From contig JAEYOE010000012.1 in the NCBI GenBank assembly GCA_023412005.1, positions 186,001 through 250,000 of the forward strand: a stretch of DNA of 64,000 bases, given 5' to 3'. Shown here in pieces: positions 1 through 8,457 of the stretch (positions are counted from its first letter, which is position 1; each line of letters opens with the position of its first letter). Origin of the DNA: Bacillota bacterium (GTDB lineage: Bacteria > Bacillota > Clostridia > Christensenellales > SZUA-584). The notes beneath the pieces are model-generated. The model was not told the DNA's origin and ran no database searches. It worked only from the letters and a program-made list of their open reading frames with translations. The translations under genes were made by a program, and so were the position numbers.

Positions 1-482
1 GCTATGTTGTGAAATGTAAGAGCATTTTAGAATTTGCGTTATTATCATATCATTCTAGATTTGCCCATGTTGGACTGAATACCAACAGTTTTATGGTTTA
101 AATAATATAAAATGATAAAGAATAATGGGGGGATTTTTTGCAATAAATTCAATCAAGGCTCCAAACTATAGAAGTCAACCGAATAAAATTAAATTCATTA
201 ACAATATAAAAGAAGAACACCTAGGCTGGCTCATTAAGTCTAAAATGAATGCCAGTACATCCGCCATAGATGTTCTTCTTGTGTCGAGCCTGTGAGTTGT
301 GTAACAACTCATCTGTTGAACAGAAGCTTATCTCCCTATATATCTCATAAATACTCCTGCGTACTGATTACAAATATAAATGTCGCTTTTGAATATGGGG
401 TCATCTCGCCCATCGTATCAAAATCTCACCAGAGAATGCGCCCCGTTGTATTTAATACAAACGGGACTTCGATTAAGCTTTA
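1..482. other. Intergenic region at left edge
   Basis: AT-rich stretch without a recognisable gene. It holds a possible 56-codon ORF (listed separately). A composite inverted repeat has outer arms AGAAGAACA (211-219) and TGTTCTTCT (271-279) and inner arms CTGGC/GCCAG (226-230, 251-255) with TCATT/AATGA (231-235, 244-248). A hairpin at 442-465 (CCCGTT..AACGGG around GTATT/AATAC, one-base bulge) lies just past the stop of the minus-strand hydrolase gene. It could end that transcript, but no clear T-run follows it on the minus strand. Confidence 0.4.
125..295 (+). CDS. Possible small ORF, unknown, 56 aa
   Basis: An ATG at 125 opens a 56-codon frame ending at TGA 293-295. The product is basic in the middle (several Lys, Arg and Asn) and ends in a short hydrophobic stretch (IDVLLVSSL). 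I do not recognise it. There is no good ribosome binding site, and the frame overlaps the inverted repeat at 211-279, so it may be a gene remnant or chance. Low confidence. Confidence 0.18.
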   Translation: MGGFFAINSIKAPNYRSQPNKIKFINNIKEEHLGWLIKSKMNASTSAIDVLLVSSL

Positions 483-1301
483 TCATTCTTCATTGGTTTT
501 GTGAGCAAGCAGGAAATCCAATGTAATTTCGTTAAAAGATTTTAACTGCTCCCAATGGTGCACATGACCACCGTCCTTGCACAAATATAAAGATACATCT
601 GGGATATTATTATACATTTCCATTGTTACATCCACTGAAGCAAAGCCATCAGAATCGCCGCTTGCGATGAGCGTTGGTGCTTTGATGAGATGCAAATCAT
701 CCACTGTGTCATGCATTAAACAAGCGTTACACTGTGCTTTGTAGGCAAAAACGGGCATGGGATACGGATCATCTTTATCCTTAAGCTCAGAATCCAGAAT
801 AAAGTCTTCGTGTTCGTTTATGAACCTATGTGAATAAATAATCCATTGACATAAGCGACCAAGTGTCATGTTATCTACCTGCCCGCATGAATCGCGAAGC
901 AGTTCGATTGCGCGACGAAAAGTAGGATCCATACGCGCAAAGGTGCTTGTGAGAATAAGCGAACGTACGCGCTCTGGGTAACGGATCGCGATTTTCTGAG
1001 AGATGGCACCACCCATTGAAATCCCGTGGAAATGTGCGCTTTTGATACCGAGTTCATCCATCACACCGATGGCATCTTCGGCCATTTGGTCAGTCGTATA
1101 GGCTTCGAGGATGGGTCTGTCTGATAGCCCGGCTCCTCTGTTGTCAATTGTTATGCAACGAAAATGCTTTTTGTATGCATCGATATGAGGTGCCCATTTG
1201 TAGCCAGGAGCGCCTAGCCCCATGATAAGGATAAGCGGTTCGCCTGTTCCTTGGTCATCATAGCCGATGTTTATACCGTTTGATTTGCATGTGTTAGTCA
1301 C
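483..1301 (-). CDS. Alpha/beta-fold hydrolase
   Basis: About 272-residue single-domain alpha/beta hydrolase, probably a cytosolic esterase, lactonase or C-C hydrolase; the substrate cannot be read from sequence. An oxyanion-loop segment (LIMGLGAPG) comes first, then the nucleophile elbow G-I-S-M-G with Ser near residue 95, a late Asp in SGDSDGF, and a catalytic His in GGHVHHW. The frame can be extended to 1400, but the GTG at 1301 is preferred: AAGGAG lies 13 nt upstream, it overlaps the stop of the preceding dehydrogenase gene, and it gives the usual family length. It is the last gene of a three-gene minus-strand operon with a sugar isomerase-like protein and a Gfo/Idh/MocA dehydrogenase, so a lactone or ester intermediate of a sugar pathway is a reasonable but unproven substrate. 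Confidence 0.85.
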   Translation of the reverse strand: MTNTCKSNGINIGYDDQGTGEPLILIMGLGAPGYKWAPHIDAYKKHFRCITIDNRGAGLSDRPILEAYTTDQMAEDAIGVMDELGIKSAHFHGISMGGAISQKIAIRYPERVRSLILTSTFARMDPTFRRAIELLRDSCGQVDNMTLGRLCQWIIYSHRFINEHEDFILDSELKDKDDPYPMPVFAYKAQCNACLMHDTVDDLHLIKAPTLIASGDSDGFASVDVTMEMYNNIPDVSLYLCKDGGHVHHWEQLKSFNEITLDFLLAHKTNEE

Positions 1302-2403
1302 GTTCTTCTCTGGGCTCCTTTCCGTCATATAGGGCGCGCAATTCGGTTCCGCAGGGGGGGAGCTCACGACGCATACGTTCAAATATGGGTTCGTAATCAA
1401 AGTTGGTTATTGGCAGATCAACTCGCGTGTTATCGAGAGCGCTGATACACATTCCCTCCAGAATTTCATATCCGTGGTATGCGATGTCTATATTGCATGA
1501 ATGGGGCTTGTTATCATCGTCCAGCCAGCTTGCGAATTCGGTGTAATAGGGCGTTTGGATAATCTTTTCCTGATGGTTATACCAACCGGGATTTTTACCT
1601 GTGATCAACTCGCCTTTTGTTGCTTTGGTGCAGGCACCCCAGAACCCATCTGTTTCCGCCCATACATATCCATTGGTACCATAAACGGTGATACGATTGT
1701 CGCTGTCAGCATACATAGGAGGATTGTGCCGTTCGCTCAAGTAACCGCATTCAATATAAGCGCGTACGCCGTTATCAAATTCCAGTTCGCCGAGTATAAA
1801 ATCAGGCGAAGGATGATTGTCATCCAGCGTAGCCGGGCCATGAATATGCCCCACAACCCATTTTGCATAATGACAATTGTTTGCCCAAATTGCATAATCG
1901 ACATAATGAGTACCAAGCTGTGCAAGCCAAGGCTGTGTTTCACAATGAATTTTTAGGATAGCACCAATTTCATAGTCATCAATTCGTTTTTTCATTTCTT
2001 GCATTTGTGACAAATATTTTTGCTGATGACATACCACAGCTTTGATATTGTGTTTTCGACAGCAATCACGCATCGCCTTTGCTTCAATCAGAGACTCAGC
2101 CATCGGCTTTTCCAGCGAAATCGCTTTAACGCCATGGGATGCGGCCAATTCCACCAAAGAGAGGCGGAGATCGGGGTAGGTTACGAAAATAAATACGTCA
2201 GGTTTGGTTTCCTTCAGCATTGATTCCGCATCAGTAAAAAGGGGGATATCAAGATGAAATTGTTTGGAAATATTGTTCATCTTTAATACATCGATATCGC
2301 ACAAGCCGACGACTTCATAGCGATCGCTGTTGTTTAAAATGCCAGATAAATGCGTTTTTCCTCTAACGCCCAAACCGAGCAGAGCCACACGATGTTTTCT
2401 CAT
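1294..2403 (-). CDS. Gfo/Idh/MocA family oxidoreductase
   Basis: 369-residue NAD(P)-dependent dehydrogenase of the glucose-fructose oxidoreductase/inositol dehydrogenase family. The N-terminal Rossmann domain starts with ALLGLGVRGKTH (residues 7-18), and the family EKP motif, whose Lys is catalytic in homologues, is at residues 98-100. The C-terminal half is the alpha/beta domain that forms the substrate site. The start at 2403 has AAGGAG 6 nt upstream. It sits between an IolE-like isomerase and an alpha/beta hydrolase, and divergently from an RpiR regulator and sugar ABC transporter, so it likely oxidises or epimerises the imported sugar or polyol. Members act on inositol, hexoses and amino sugars; the exact substrate is unknown. 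Confidence 0.92.
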   Translation of the reverse strand: MRKHRVALLGLGVRGKTHLSGILNNSDRYEVVGLCDIDVLKMNNISKQFHLDIPLFTDAESMLKETKPDVFIFVTYPDLRLSLVELAASHGVKAISLEKPMAESLIEAKAMRDCCRKHNIKAVVCHQQKYLSQMQEMKKRIDDYEIGAILKIHCETQPWLAQLGTHYVDYAIWANNCHYAKWVVGHIHGPATLDDNHPSPDFILGELEFDNGVRAYIECGYLSERHNPPMYADSDNRITVYGTNGYVWAETDGFWGACTKATKGELITGKNPGWYNHQEKIIQTPYYTEFASWLDDDNKPHSCNIDIAYHGYEILEGMCISALDNTRVDLPITNFDYEPIFERMRRELPPCGTELRALYDGKEPREERD

Positions 2404-2447
2404 TTCAGACTCCTTATATTTTATGTAATATCTTGGTATTCGCCATT

Positions 2448-3257
2448 TTATTTAAGAGTATCGATAAGATTTGACCCCTTTTTAACCACTGCATCCGGGT
2501 CGTTGATTGCATCGGGGGATTCATCTTCGATGACGATCCAACCGGAGTAATCGGTTGCATTCAGAAAATTAATGATACCATTGAAATCGCCAATCCCTTG
2601 GCCCATGGTGACCCAATTATGGTTATTATCCATATCTTTAAAATGAACGTGGCGGACTTTTTCGCGACTATAGGTTATCATTTTTAAAGGATCAATGCCG
2701 CCGTTCATCATATGCCCGGCGTCAGGGGCGAAGCCAACCTCACACTTGTTTAGGGTTTCAAACATGATCTCATAATCTTCCCAATATCTGAATATGGAAT
2801 TAGGGGCTGAATTGGGATGAAATACACTGACAACTCCCTTCTCGGCCGCCCTGCGACCAATTTCTTTTATGCACTTCATGTGGTTATCTTGCTTTTTGCG
2901 AAGATTGTGTTCCCTAACAGGATCAACTGCAACATGACCGAGCAAGAGTTTGGCAGATGGGAAATGACATAAAAATTCAATAGCCTCATTGGCATTAGCC
3001 CTTTCCTGATCAGTTTCCTTTTCTAATAACCACGGCTCATGCAAAACCAAAGCCGCAAATTGGATTTGATATTTACTCAACAACTCCGCAAACTTTGCCC
3101 AATCATTATAATATGATCCCAGCATGACGATTTCAGCTTCAACTCCGGTAAATACAGTTGAGGAAATGGTGTTCAGTATGTGAGACATATTTCCGCGAAA
3201 TTTTTCTACATCCATTTGCCAAGGATAGGTCTGACAACCATAGTTGATATTTTGCAT
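2448..3257 (-). CDS. Sugar phosphate isomerase/epimerase, TIM barrel (IolE-like)
   Basis: 269-residue xylose-isomerase-like TIM barrel (AP-endonuclease 2 superfamily), used for isomerisation, epimerisation or dehydration of sugars and inositol derivatives. Metal-site type residues are visible in the second half: the SVFHPNS segment, an Asp-His pair in APDAGHM, VHFKD, and a late Glu in WIVIEDES. An upstream in-frame ATG at 3269 has no ribosome site, whereas the ATG at 3257 has GGAGG 5 nt upstream and is preferred. It is the first gene of the minus-strand operon, directly behind the consensus promoter at 3345-3373. The pairing with a Gfo/Idh/MocA enzyme is the classic inositol/keto-sugar arrangement, but no specific pathway is assigned. 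Confidence 0.88.
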   Translation of the reverse strand: MQNINYGCQTYPWQMDVEKFRGNMSHILNTISSTVFTGVEAEIVMLGSYYNDWAKFAELLSKYQIQFAALVLHEPWLLEKETDQERANANEAIEFLCHFPSAKLLLGHVAVDPVREHNLRKKQDNHMKCIKEIGRRAAEKGVVSVFHPNSAPNSIFRYWEDYEIMFETLNKCEVGFAPDAGHMMNGGIDPLKMITYSREKVRHVHFKDMDNNHNWVTMGQGIGDFNGIINFLNATDYSGWIVIEDESPDAINDPDAVVKKGSNLIDTLK

Positions 3258-3344
3258 AACGCCCTCCATTCAACTTTAAAAGAAAAATAATTTCATAGCC
3301 ACATCATTAATGGGTATTAAATGAGTCGGACAACCCTTGCGTGC

Positions 3345-3373
3345 ATTATAAAACGAGTATACATAGATGTCAA
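3345..3373 (-). promoter_or_regulatory. Promoter of minus-strand sugar operon
   Basis: Read on the minus strand: -35 TTGACA (3373-3368), 17-nt spacer, -10 TATAAT (3350-3345), a perfect vegetative sigma consensus. It drives the isomerase-dehydrogenase-hydrolase operon and faces away from the promoter at 3422-3450. Confidence 0.85.
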
Positions 3374-3395
3374 CACCTTAATGAATTGATTAGTA

Positions 3396-3415
3396 TGAAA
3401 AAAAATTTTTTTTCA
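3396..3415. promoter_or_regulatory. Perfect palindrome, candidate RpiR operator
   Basis: A 20-bp perfect palindrome, TGA followed by A7, then T7 and TCA (A8/T8 in the core), lies between the two divergent promoters, 22 bp from one -35 box and 6 bp from the other. RpiR-family regulators commonly bind A/T-rich palindromes with TGAAA/TTTCA ends, and the rpiR gene is the first gene on the plus side. Binding by that regulator is an inference. Confidence 0.6.
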
Positions 3416-3421
3416 AGGTGG

Positions 3422-3450
3422 TTGACAATTTCATATTCGAGCGTTAATAT
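3422..3450 (+). promoter_or_regulatory. Promoter of RpiR-kinase-ABC operon
   Basis: -35 TTGACA (3422-3427), 17-nt spacer, -10 TAATAT (3445-3450). It is 34 bp upstream of the rpiR start codon and likely serves the kinase and ABC transporter genes too, which follow with short gaps. Confidence 0.82.
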
Positions 3451-3483
3451 GGTCGCAGAAACGACGAGAGGTTGATATAAAAA

Positions 3484-4326
3484 ATGGGCTGCTACATAAA
3501 CATTGAATCTCAGAGCTCGGTCATTGACACCATCAAAAAAAGTTATCTGTCAATGTATGCCGCTGAAGCCAAGGTTGCTGATTTTATACTAAATAACCCT
3601 GAGAAAGCATTAGAGGCTAATGTATCTGAGACGGCAGAGTATAGCGGAGTCAGCGATGCAACAGTTGTGCGGTTTTGTAAAAAACTTGGGTATGAGGGGT
3701 TTTATCAATTAAAGTTACAGCTTTCACATGATTTTGGTAAAAATAGCAGCCTTGCAGCTAAAAAGTCACCAAGTAAAGATACGGCGAAGGACATTGTTAT
3801 GGGAATATCCGATGTTTTGGTGTCTGTCGCAGAAAAGATCGATTCCGAGAAGATTTTAAAGTGTGCCGAGGCTATCAATAATTGCGATATTGTATATGTT
3901 ATTGGGCGCGGTCATTCTAAAATTTTGGCAACTGATATTTTATTTAGATTAAGTCGGCTGGGAGTCCGTACTCTCGGTGGTAATTTTGTGGAAACCGATA
4001 TAGAAAGCATCTGTTATGGAACAGAAAAGGATGTGTTGATATGTGTGTCCCATACCGGAGAGACAAAGCGAACCATTCAGGCGATGGAGATTGCCAATCA
4101 AAGAAATATGACAACAATTGCATTGACAGACAGTGAAAAAAACCCGTTAACTCAGGGCGCAAAAATTTCTATTTCAAGTGGTGTTATATGTGGTGCGGAA
4201 TTTGATAACGGCGTCAATACATACATTTACATGCTCGCTATTATTGATGCGATGATGAATTATGTAGACAAGAGGGATAACGATACCAGCTTTATTGAAA
4301 ATGTAGTAGCCGAAAGCAGAATATAG
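3484..4326 (+). CDS. MurR/RpiR family transcriptional regulator
   Basis: 280-residue regulator with the two RpiR parts. An N-terminal helix-turn-helix domain (residues about 10-85, recognition region around SGVSDATVVRFCKKLG, 54-69) is followed by a C-terminal SIS sugar-phosphate-binding domain (about 120-255, with VIGRGHSK and VSHTGETK phosphate loops). It would sense a phosphorylated sugar made by the neighbouring kinase. It is the first gene of the plus operon and lies beside a divergent catabolic operon, so it probably controls both through the palindrome at 3396-3415. Whether it represses or activates cannot be read from the sequence. Confidence 0.93.
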   Translation: MGCYINIESQSSVIDTIKKSYLSMYAAEAKVADFILNNPEKALEANVSETAEYSGVSDATVVRFCKKLGYEGFYQLKLQLSHDFGKNSSLAAKKSPSKDTAKDIVMGISDVLVSVAEKIDSEKILKCAEAINNCDIVYVIGRGHSKILATDILFRLSRLGVRTLGGNFVETDIESICYGTEKDVLICVSHTGETKRTIQAMEIANQRNMTTIALTDSEKNPLTQGAKISISSGVICGAEFDNGVNTYIYMLAIIDAMMNYVDKRDNDTSFIENVVAESRI

Positions 4327-4342
4327 TTATTGGAGGCTCTTC

Positions 4343-5845
4343 ATGGCCTGCTTGCTTGGGATTGACATCGGAACATCCAGTTTAAAAGTTCAGATCATCA
4401 AAGAAACTGGCATTGTTATTGCTGAGAGTTCAAGAAAGTATAAGTTCAATATTCCTTTAAATGGATATGCTGAGCAGGATCCTTATGTATGGTGGAGAGC
4501 TTGCTGCGAGGCAATTAGAGAGTCAATCCAACGTGCTGGAATCAGACCGGAGAATATAAACGCTGTTGGACTTTCGGGTCAAATGCATGGGACGGTTGTA
4601 TTAGACAAGAATCAAAATGTGATCAGGCCGGTTATCATCCATTGTGACGCGAGGTCATCAAAGCAATGTAAAGACATCGAGACAACACTTGGCAAAGAGA
4701 GATTAAAAAATCTTGTTATGAATCCTGTTTTTTCAGGTTTTATGTTGCCAACGCTGCTCTGGATACGAGAAAACGAGCCATGGAATTATGAAAAGATAAA
4801 GTATTTGTTGCTGCCAAAAGATTTTATCAGATTAAAACTCACCGGAAACATGGCTTCTGAATATTCTGATGCGTCTGCAACGCTATTGTTCGATATCACT
4901 GGTGGAAAATGGTCGCAGCAGTTGCTCAATATTTTCAAGATAGAAGAAAATATTCTTCCTGCGGTTTTTGGCAGTACCGAACTTGCGGGATCAGTGACTC
5001 GGAAAGCATCAGAAGAGACAGGTCTTGCTTTAGACACACCGGTTGTATATGGCGGTGGTGATCAGATTATGCAAGCAATTGGCAATGGAGTTATCACTGA
5101 TGGTAGCGCTACGGTCAATATTGGGAGCAGTTCGCAGGTTTGCTTTCCATCGAGTGTTACCAAAGTTAACCCGGAAGTCAACTCAAATTTGTTCTGTGGA
5201 TATCGCCAAAACCATTGGATAGCAATGGCCGCATCAATGAGTGCCGGATTGTCGTTGACGTGGTTTACCAGTATGTTTAACAACATAGATTTGGCAGTGC
5301 TCAATGAAGAGATTCTAAATATTAAGCCGGGAAGCGGTGGGGTGATTTTTCTGCCTTATCTTGGGGGAGAAAGGAGCCCGCATCTTAACCCCGATCTTAG
5401 CGGTTCTTTTATGGGTATTACGCACGGCACAACACGCTATCATTTAGCCCGTGCCATTATGGAAGGAACGACATTTGCCCTAAATGACTGCATGAACATA
5501 TGTTTAAAAATGGGATTAAAAGCTGATCTTCTCGTTGCTTCGGGAGGTGGCGCAAAAAGTGAGCCTTGGCTTCATATGCTGGCTGATGTATTTAAAGTAC
5601 CTTTAAGAATGGCGATTAATAAGGAACAAGCGAGTTTGGGGGCGGCTATCGTGGCAGGTGTAGGCTGCGGCGTGTTCGGTAGTGTTGAAGAAGGGTGTAG
5701 GGCAGCCGTGCAGTATGAAGAACGCATCATCGTCCCGAAGCCTTCTAACCATGAAATATATTTGAATTATTATCAACTGTTCAAAGAGGCTTTTCAAGGG
5801 CAAGTGACAGTGATTGAAAAGCTGACAAAAATGGGACGACAGTAA
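4343..5845 (+). CDS. FGGY sugar kinase, xylulokinase-like
   Basis: 500-residue ATP-dependent sugar kinase of the FGGY family. It has the phosphate-1 motif DIGTSS (residues 8-13), the xylulokinase-type motif GLSGQMHG (76-83), the GGGDQ segment with the likely catalytic Asp, and the C-terminal adenosine-motif region (VASGGGAKS). The length matches XylB. Ribosome site GGAGG is 6 nt before ATG. It follows rpiR and precedes a ribose-type ABC transporter, so it should phosphorylate the sugar that transporter imports. The GLSGQMHG motif favours a ketopentose such as D-xylulose, but related kinases act on other ketoses, so no gene symbol is given. Confidence 0.9.
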   Translation: MACLLGIDIGTSSLKVQIIKETGIVIAESSRKYKFNIPLNGYAEQDPYVWWRACCEAIRESIQRAGIRPENINAVGLSGQMHGTVVLDKNQNVIRPVIIHCDARSSKQCKDIETTLGKERLKNLVMNPVFSGFMLPTLLWIRENEPWNYEKIKYLLLPKDFIRLKLTGNMASEYSDASATLLFDITGGKWSQQLLNIFKIEENILPAVFGSTELAGSVTRKASEETGLALDTPVVYGGGDQIMQAIGNGVITDGSATVNIGSSSQVCFPSSVTKVNPEVNSNLFCGYRQNHWIAMAASMSAGLSLTWFTSMFNNIDLAVLNEEILNIKPGSGGVIFLPYLGGERSPHLNPDLSGSFMGITHGTTRYHLARAIMEGTTFALNDCMNICLKMGLKADLLVASGGGAKSEPWLHMLADVFKVPLRMAINKEQASLGAAIVAGVGCGVFGSVEEGCRAAVQYEERIIVPKPSNHEIYLNYYQLFKEAFQGQVTVIEKLTKMGRQ

Positions 5846-5890
5846 CTGAAGTTGGTGACAAAAAGAAAGCATATAAGGTGGAGCGAGTAT

Positions 5891-7417
5891 ATGGCTGAAA
5901 AACTTTTAAACACTGTTGAATCGGAGTACCTCCTTGAGTGCCATGATCTTTCCAAATCATTTGGCGGAACCCATGCCCTGCAAAACGTTCAGCTTCATGT
6001 AAGGAAAGGAGAGGTTCATGCTCTCGTAGGTGAAAACGGCGCCGGTAAATCCACATTGATGAAAACGATCATTGGCCTGCACAAGGCGGATTCTGGGACC
6101 ATCTTATTTGAAGGCAAACCGTATAAGGCAAACAGTCCGGCGGAAGCGATCCAGCAAGGCATTTCCATGATCCATCAAGAACTGAACCCGGAGCCTTATT
6201 TGACTGTGGCCGAAAATATATTCCTTAATAGGGAACATAAAAAGGGCCTGTTCTTGAATAAGAAAAAAACCAACGCCGAAGCCGAAAAAATTTTAAAGCA
6301 ATTTAATTTTAGGGTGAGCCCTAAAAGTATGGTGGAAGAGCTGACGTTGGCGCAGATGCAAATGATTGAAATAATCAAAGCAGTATCTAGCAATGCGAAG
6401 CTGGTGATTATGGATGAGCCGACATCTTCTCTTGATAATGAGGAGACAGAGCATCTGTTTGCTACAATACGTGAATTGAAAAGCCGGGGTGTCACAATTA
6501 TATATATTTCTCATCGTATGGAGGAAATATTCCATATCTGCGATCGCGCGTCAGTGTTTCGTGATGGTAAATTTGTTGGGTGTGAGGAAATTAAAAATGT
6601 AACGCCACAGAGTCTTATATCCATGATGGTTGGTCGCGAGATCGAAAAAATCTTCCCGAAAGTCGACTGTGAAAAAGGCGATGTTGTTTTAAAAGTGGAA
6701 GGGCTATCCGGCAAGGGCTTTCGTGAAATCTCTTTTGAAGTTAGAAAGGGCGAAATACTCGGCTTGACGGGTCTTGCCGGAGCAGGCAGAAGTGAAACAG
6801 TTAGTGCGATCTTTGGATTGACTCAGTTGGAGGCCGGAAAGATCATGCTTGAAGGTAAGCCGGTTAAAATTAAGCGGCCGCGGGATGCCATTAATTTGGG
6901 CATTGCAATGGTTAATGAGGACAGGAGAAGCTACGGCTTATGCCTATATCGATCAATTGTTGAGAATATTTCTTTACCCAATCTGCCTGAAAAGCAAAGA
7001 AACCTTCTATTGAATAAGAAAAAAGAGAAGAAAGATACAGCGGAATTTGCAAAGAAGCTGACCGTTAAAGCGACGAGCCTTGAAGAGGAAGCTATCAATC
7101 TATCGGGAGGCAATCAGCAAAAAGTTGTATTGGCCAAGTGGATTATGGCTCATCCTAAGGTCTTAATACTTGATGAACCGACACGAGGTGTTGACGTTGG
7201 AGCAAAATCCGAAATCCATTCTTTAATGTGCCAGTTTGCTGCTCAGGGAATGGCAATAATCATGATATCTTCGGAATTACCAGAGGTTATGGGAATGAGT
7301 GACAGAATTCTGGTTTATCATGAAGGTAGATTAAATGGGGAAGTGCTGCGCGAGGATATTCTTAGCGGCAAAATTGATCAGGAATCTTTGTTAGCCAAAG
7401 AATTCGGTGAAATATAA
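5891..7417 (+). CDS. Sugar ABC transporter, double ATP-binding subunit (RbsA/MglA type)
   Basis: About 508-residue fused ATPase of the ribose/galactose importer class. The first half has Walker A GENGAGKST (residues 47-55) and Walker B VIMDEPTSSL. The second half has the usual degenerate Walker A (LAGAGRSE), signature LSGGNQQK and Walker B ILDEPTRGVD. The frame opens at a TTG at 5852, but the ATG at 5891 has GGTGGAG 7 nt upstream and is preferred. It powers uptake with the permease and lipoprotein encoded next; one fused ATPase with one permease gene is the standard ribose-type composition. Confidence 0.95.
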   Translation: MAEKLLNTVESEYLLECHDLSKSFGGTHALQNVQLHVRKGEVHALVGENGAGKSTLMKTIIGLHKADSGTILFEGKPYKANSPAEAIQQGISMIHQELNPEPYLTVAENIFLNREHKKGLFLNKKKTNAEAEKILKQFNFRVSPKSMVEELTLAQMQMIEIIKAVSSNAKLVIMDEPTSSLDNEETEHLFATIRELKSRGVTIIYISHRMEEIFHICDRASVFRDGKFVGCEEIKNVTPQSLISMMVGREIEKIFPKVDCEKGDVVLKVEGLSGKGFREISFEVRKGEILGLTGLAGAGRSETVSAIFGLTQLEAGKIMLEGKPVKIKRPRDAINLGIAMVNEDRRSYGLCLYRSIVENISLPNLPEKQRNLLLNKKKEKKDTAEFAKKLTVKATSLEEEAINLSGGNQQKVVLAKWIMAHPKVLILDEPTRGVDVGAKSEIHSLMCQFAAQGMAIIMISSELPEVMGMSDRILVYHEGRLNGEVLREDILSGKIDQESLLAKEFGEI

Positions 7418-7428
7418 AGGAGGAAAAA

Positions 7429-8397
7429 ATGAGCGCAAAAATAGAGACCGGTGCAGAAAAAAAATACAGCCGTAGCCTTTTTTATAGGAGATATGGCATT
7501 GGTTTCATTATGATTGGAATGGCCATCTTACTCTCTTTGACAACAAAATTTTTATCCGCCAATAATATTCTGAATGTTATGTCGACTATCTCCATTAATG
7601 GAGCACTGGCTCTTGGAATGGTTTTCGTAATCACGGCTGGCGGTATCGATCTTTCAATTGGTTCTATGCTAGCATGGGGATCTGTTGTCATTGGACTGAT
7701 TCTGGAGAATACCGGAAGCATACCGCTTGCCATAGGGACAGCGATTGTAACATGCGCCTTATATGGATTAATCAATGGCTGGTTAATTGCACGTTTTAGT
7801 TTGTTCCCCTTCGTTGCGACACTTGCGACACAACTTGTTATTCGAGGGCTTGCAACAGCCCTAGCCGGTGGGTATTCTTTTCCCATTGCCGTGCCAGAAT
7901 TCACAGAAATAGGATTGGGCAAGCTTTTTGGCACAATTCCTTATCCGGCGATCATATTGCTGTGTATGATTATAATAGCATTTATTTTAATGCATTGGAC
8001 CAAATTTGGCCGCTATGTATATGCTGTGGGCGGCAACCGACTTGCTGCCGAGGCCGCTGGTGTTAACGTGTTTTGGACAAGTATTCACACTTATACGATA
8101 AGCGGATTTTGTGCTGGTGTTGCTTCGATACTGATTACAGCAAAGATCAATGCCTGTCAACCGAATATCGGAATTGGATATGAAACAGATGCGATTGCAG
8201 CTTGCGTTATAGGTGGCACATCATTTTCTGGAGGTATTGCAACAATTCCTGGAACAGCAATGGGTATCGTCATTATCGGCTTGATTTATAACGGAATGAA
8301 TCTGATTGGTGTTGAATCATATTGGCAGACGGTATGCAAGGGTGCTTTAATCGTCGGTGCCGTCATGCTAGACAGATTTATAAATAAAAAACGATAG
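7429..8397 (+). CDS. Sugar ABC transporter permease (RbsC type)
   Basis: 322-residue integral membrane protein of the branched-chain/ribose permease family, with about eight to ten hydrophobic segments. It has the family segments ALGMVFVITAGGIDLSIGS (residues about 60-80) and AVGGNRLAAEAAGVN, and the coupling region near GGTSFSGG. AGGAGG lies just before ATG. It forms the membrane channel for the ATPase and binding protein on either side. The substrate is unknown. Confidence 0.95.
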   Translation: MSAKIETGAEKKYSRSLFYRRYGIGFIMIGMAILLSLTTKFLSANNILNVMSTISINGALALGMVFVITAGGIDLSIGSMLAWGSVVIGLILENTGSIPLAIGTAIVTCALYGLINGWLIARFSLFPFVATLATQLVIRGLATALAGGYSFPIAVPEFTEIGLGKLFGTIPYPAIILLCMIIIAFILMHWTKFGRYVYAVGGNRLAAEAAGVNVFWTSIHTYTISGFCAGVASILITAKINACQPNIGIGYETDAIAACVIGGTSFSGGIATIPGTAMGIVIIGLIYNGMNLIGVESYWQTVCKGALIVGAVMLDRFINKKR

Positions 8398-8457
8398 CAA
8401 AATTAAGAAGTTCAGTTTACCTGATAGGTAAATATAAAAATATAGGGAGGAAGAGAA

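Noticed and set aside
292..504. 70-codon plus-strand frame ending inside the hydrolase gene region
   Set aside because: No ribosome site or family match, and it overlaps the end of a well-supported minus-strand gene.
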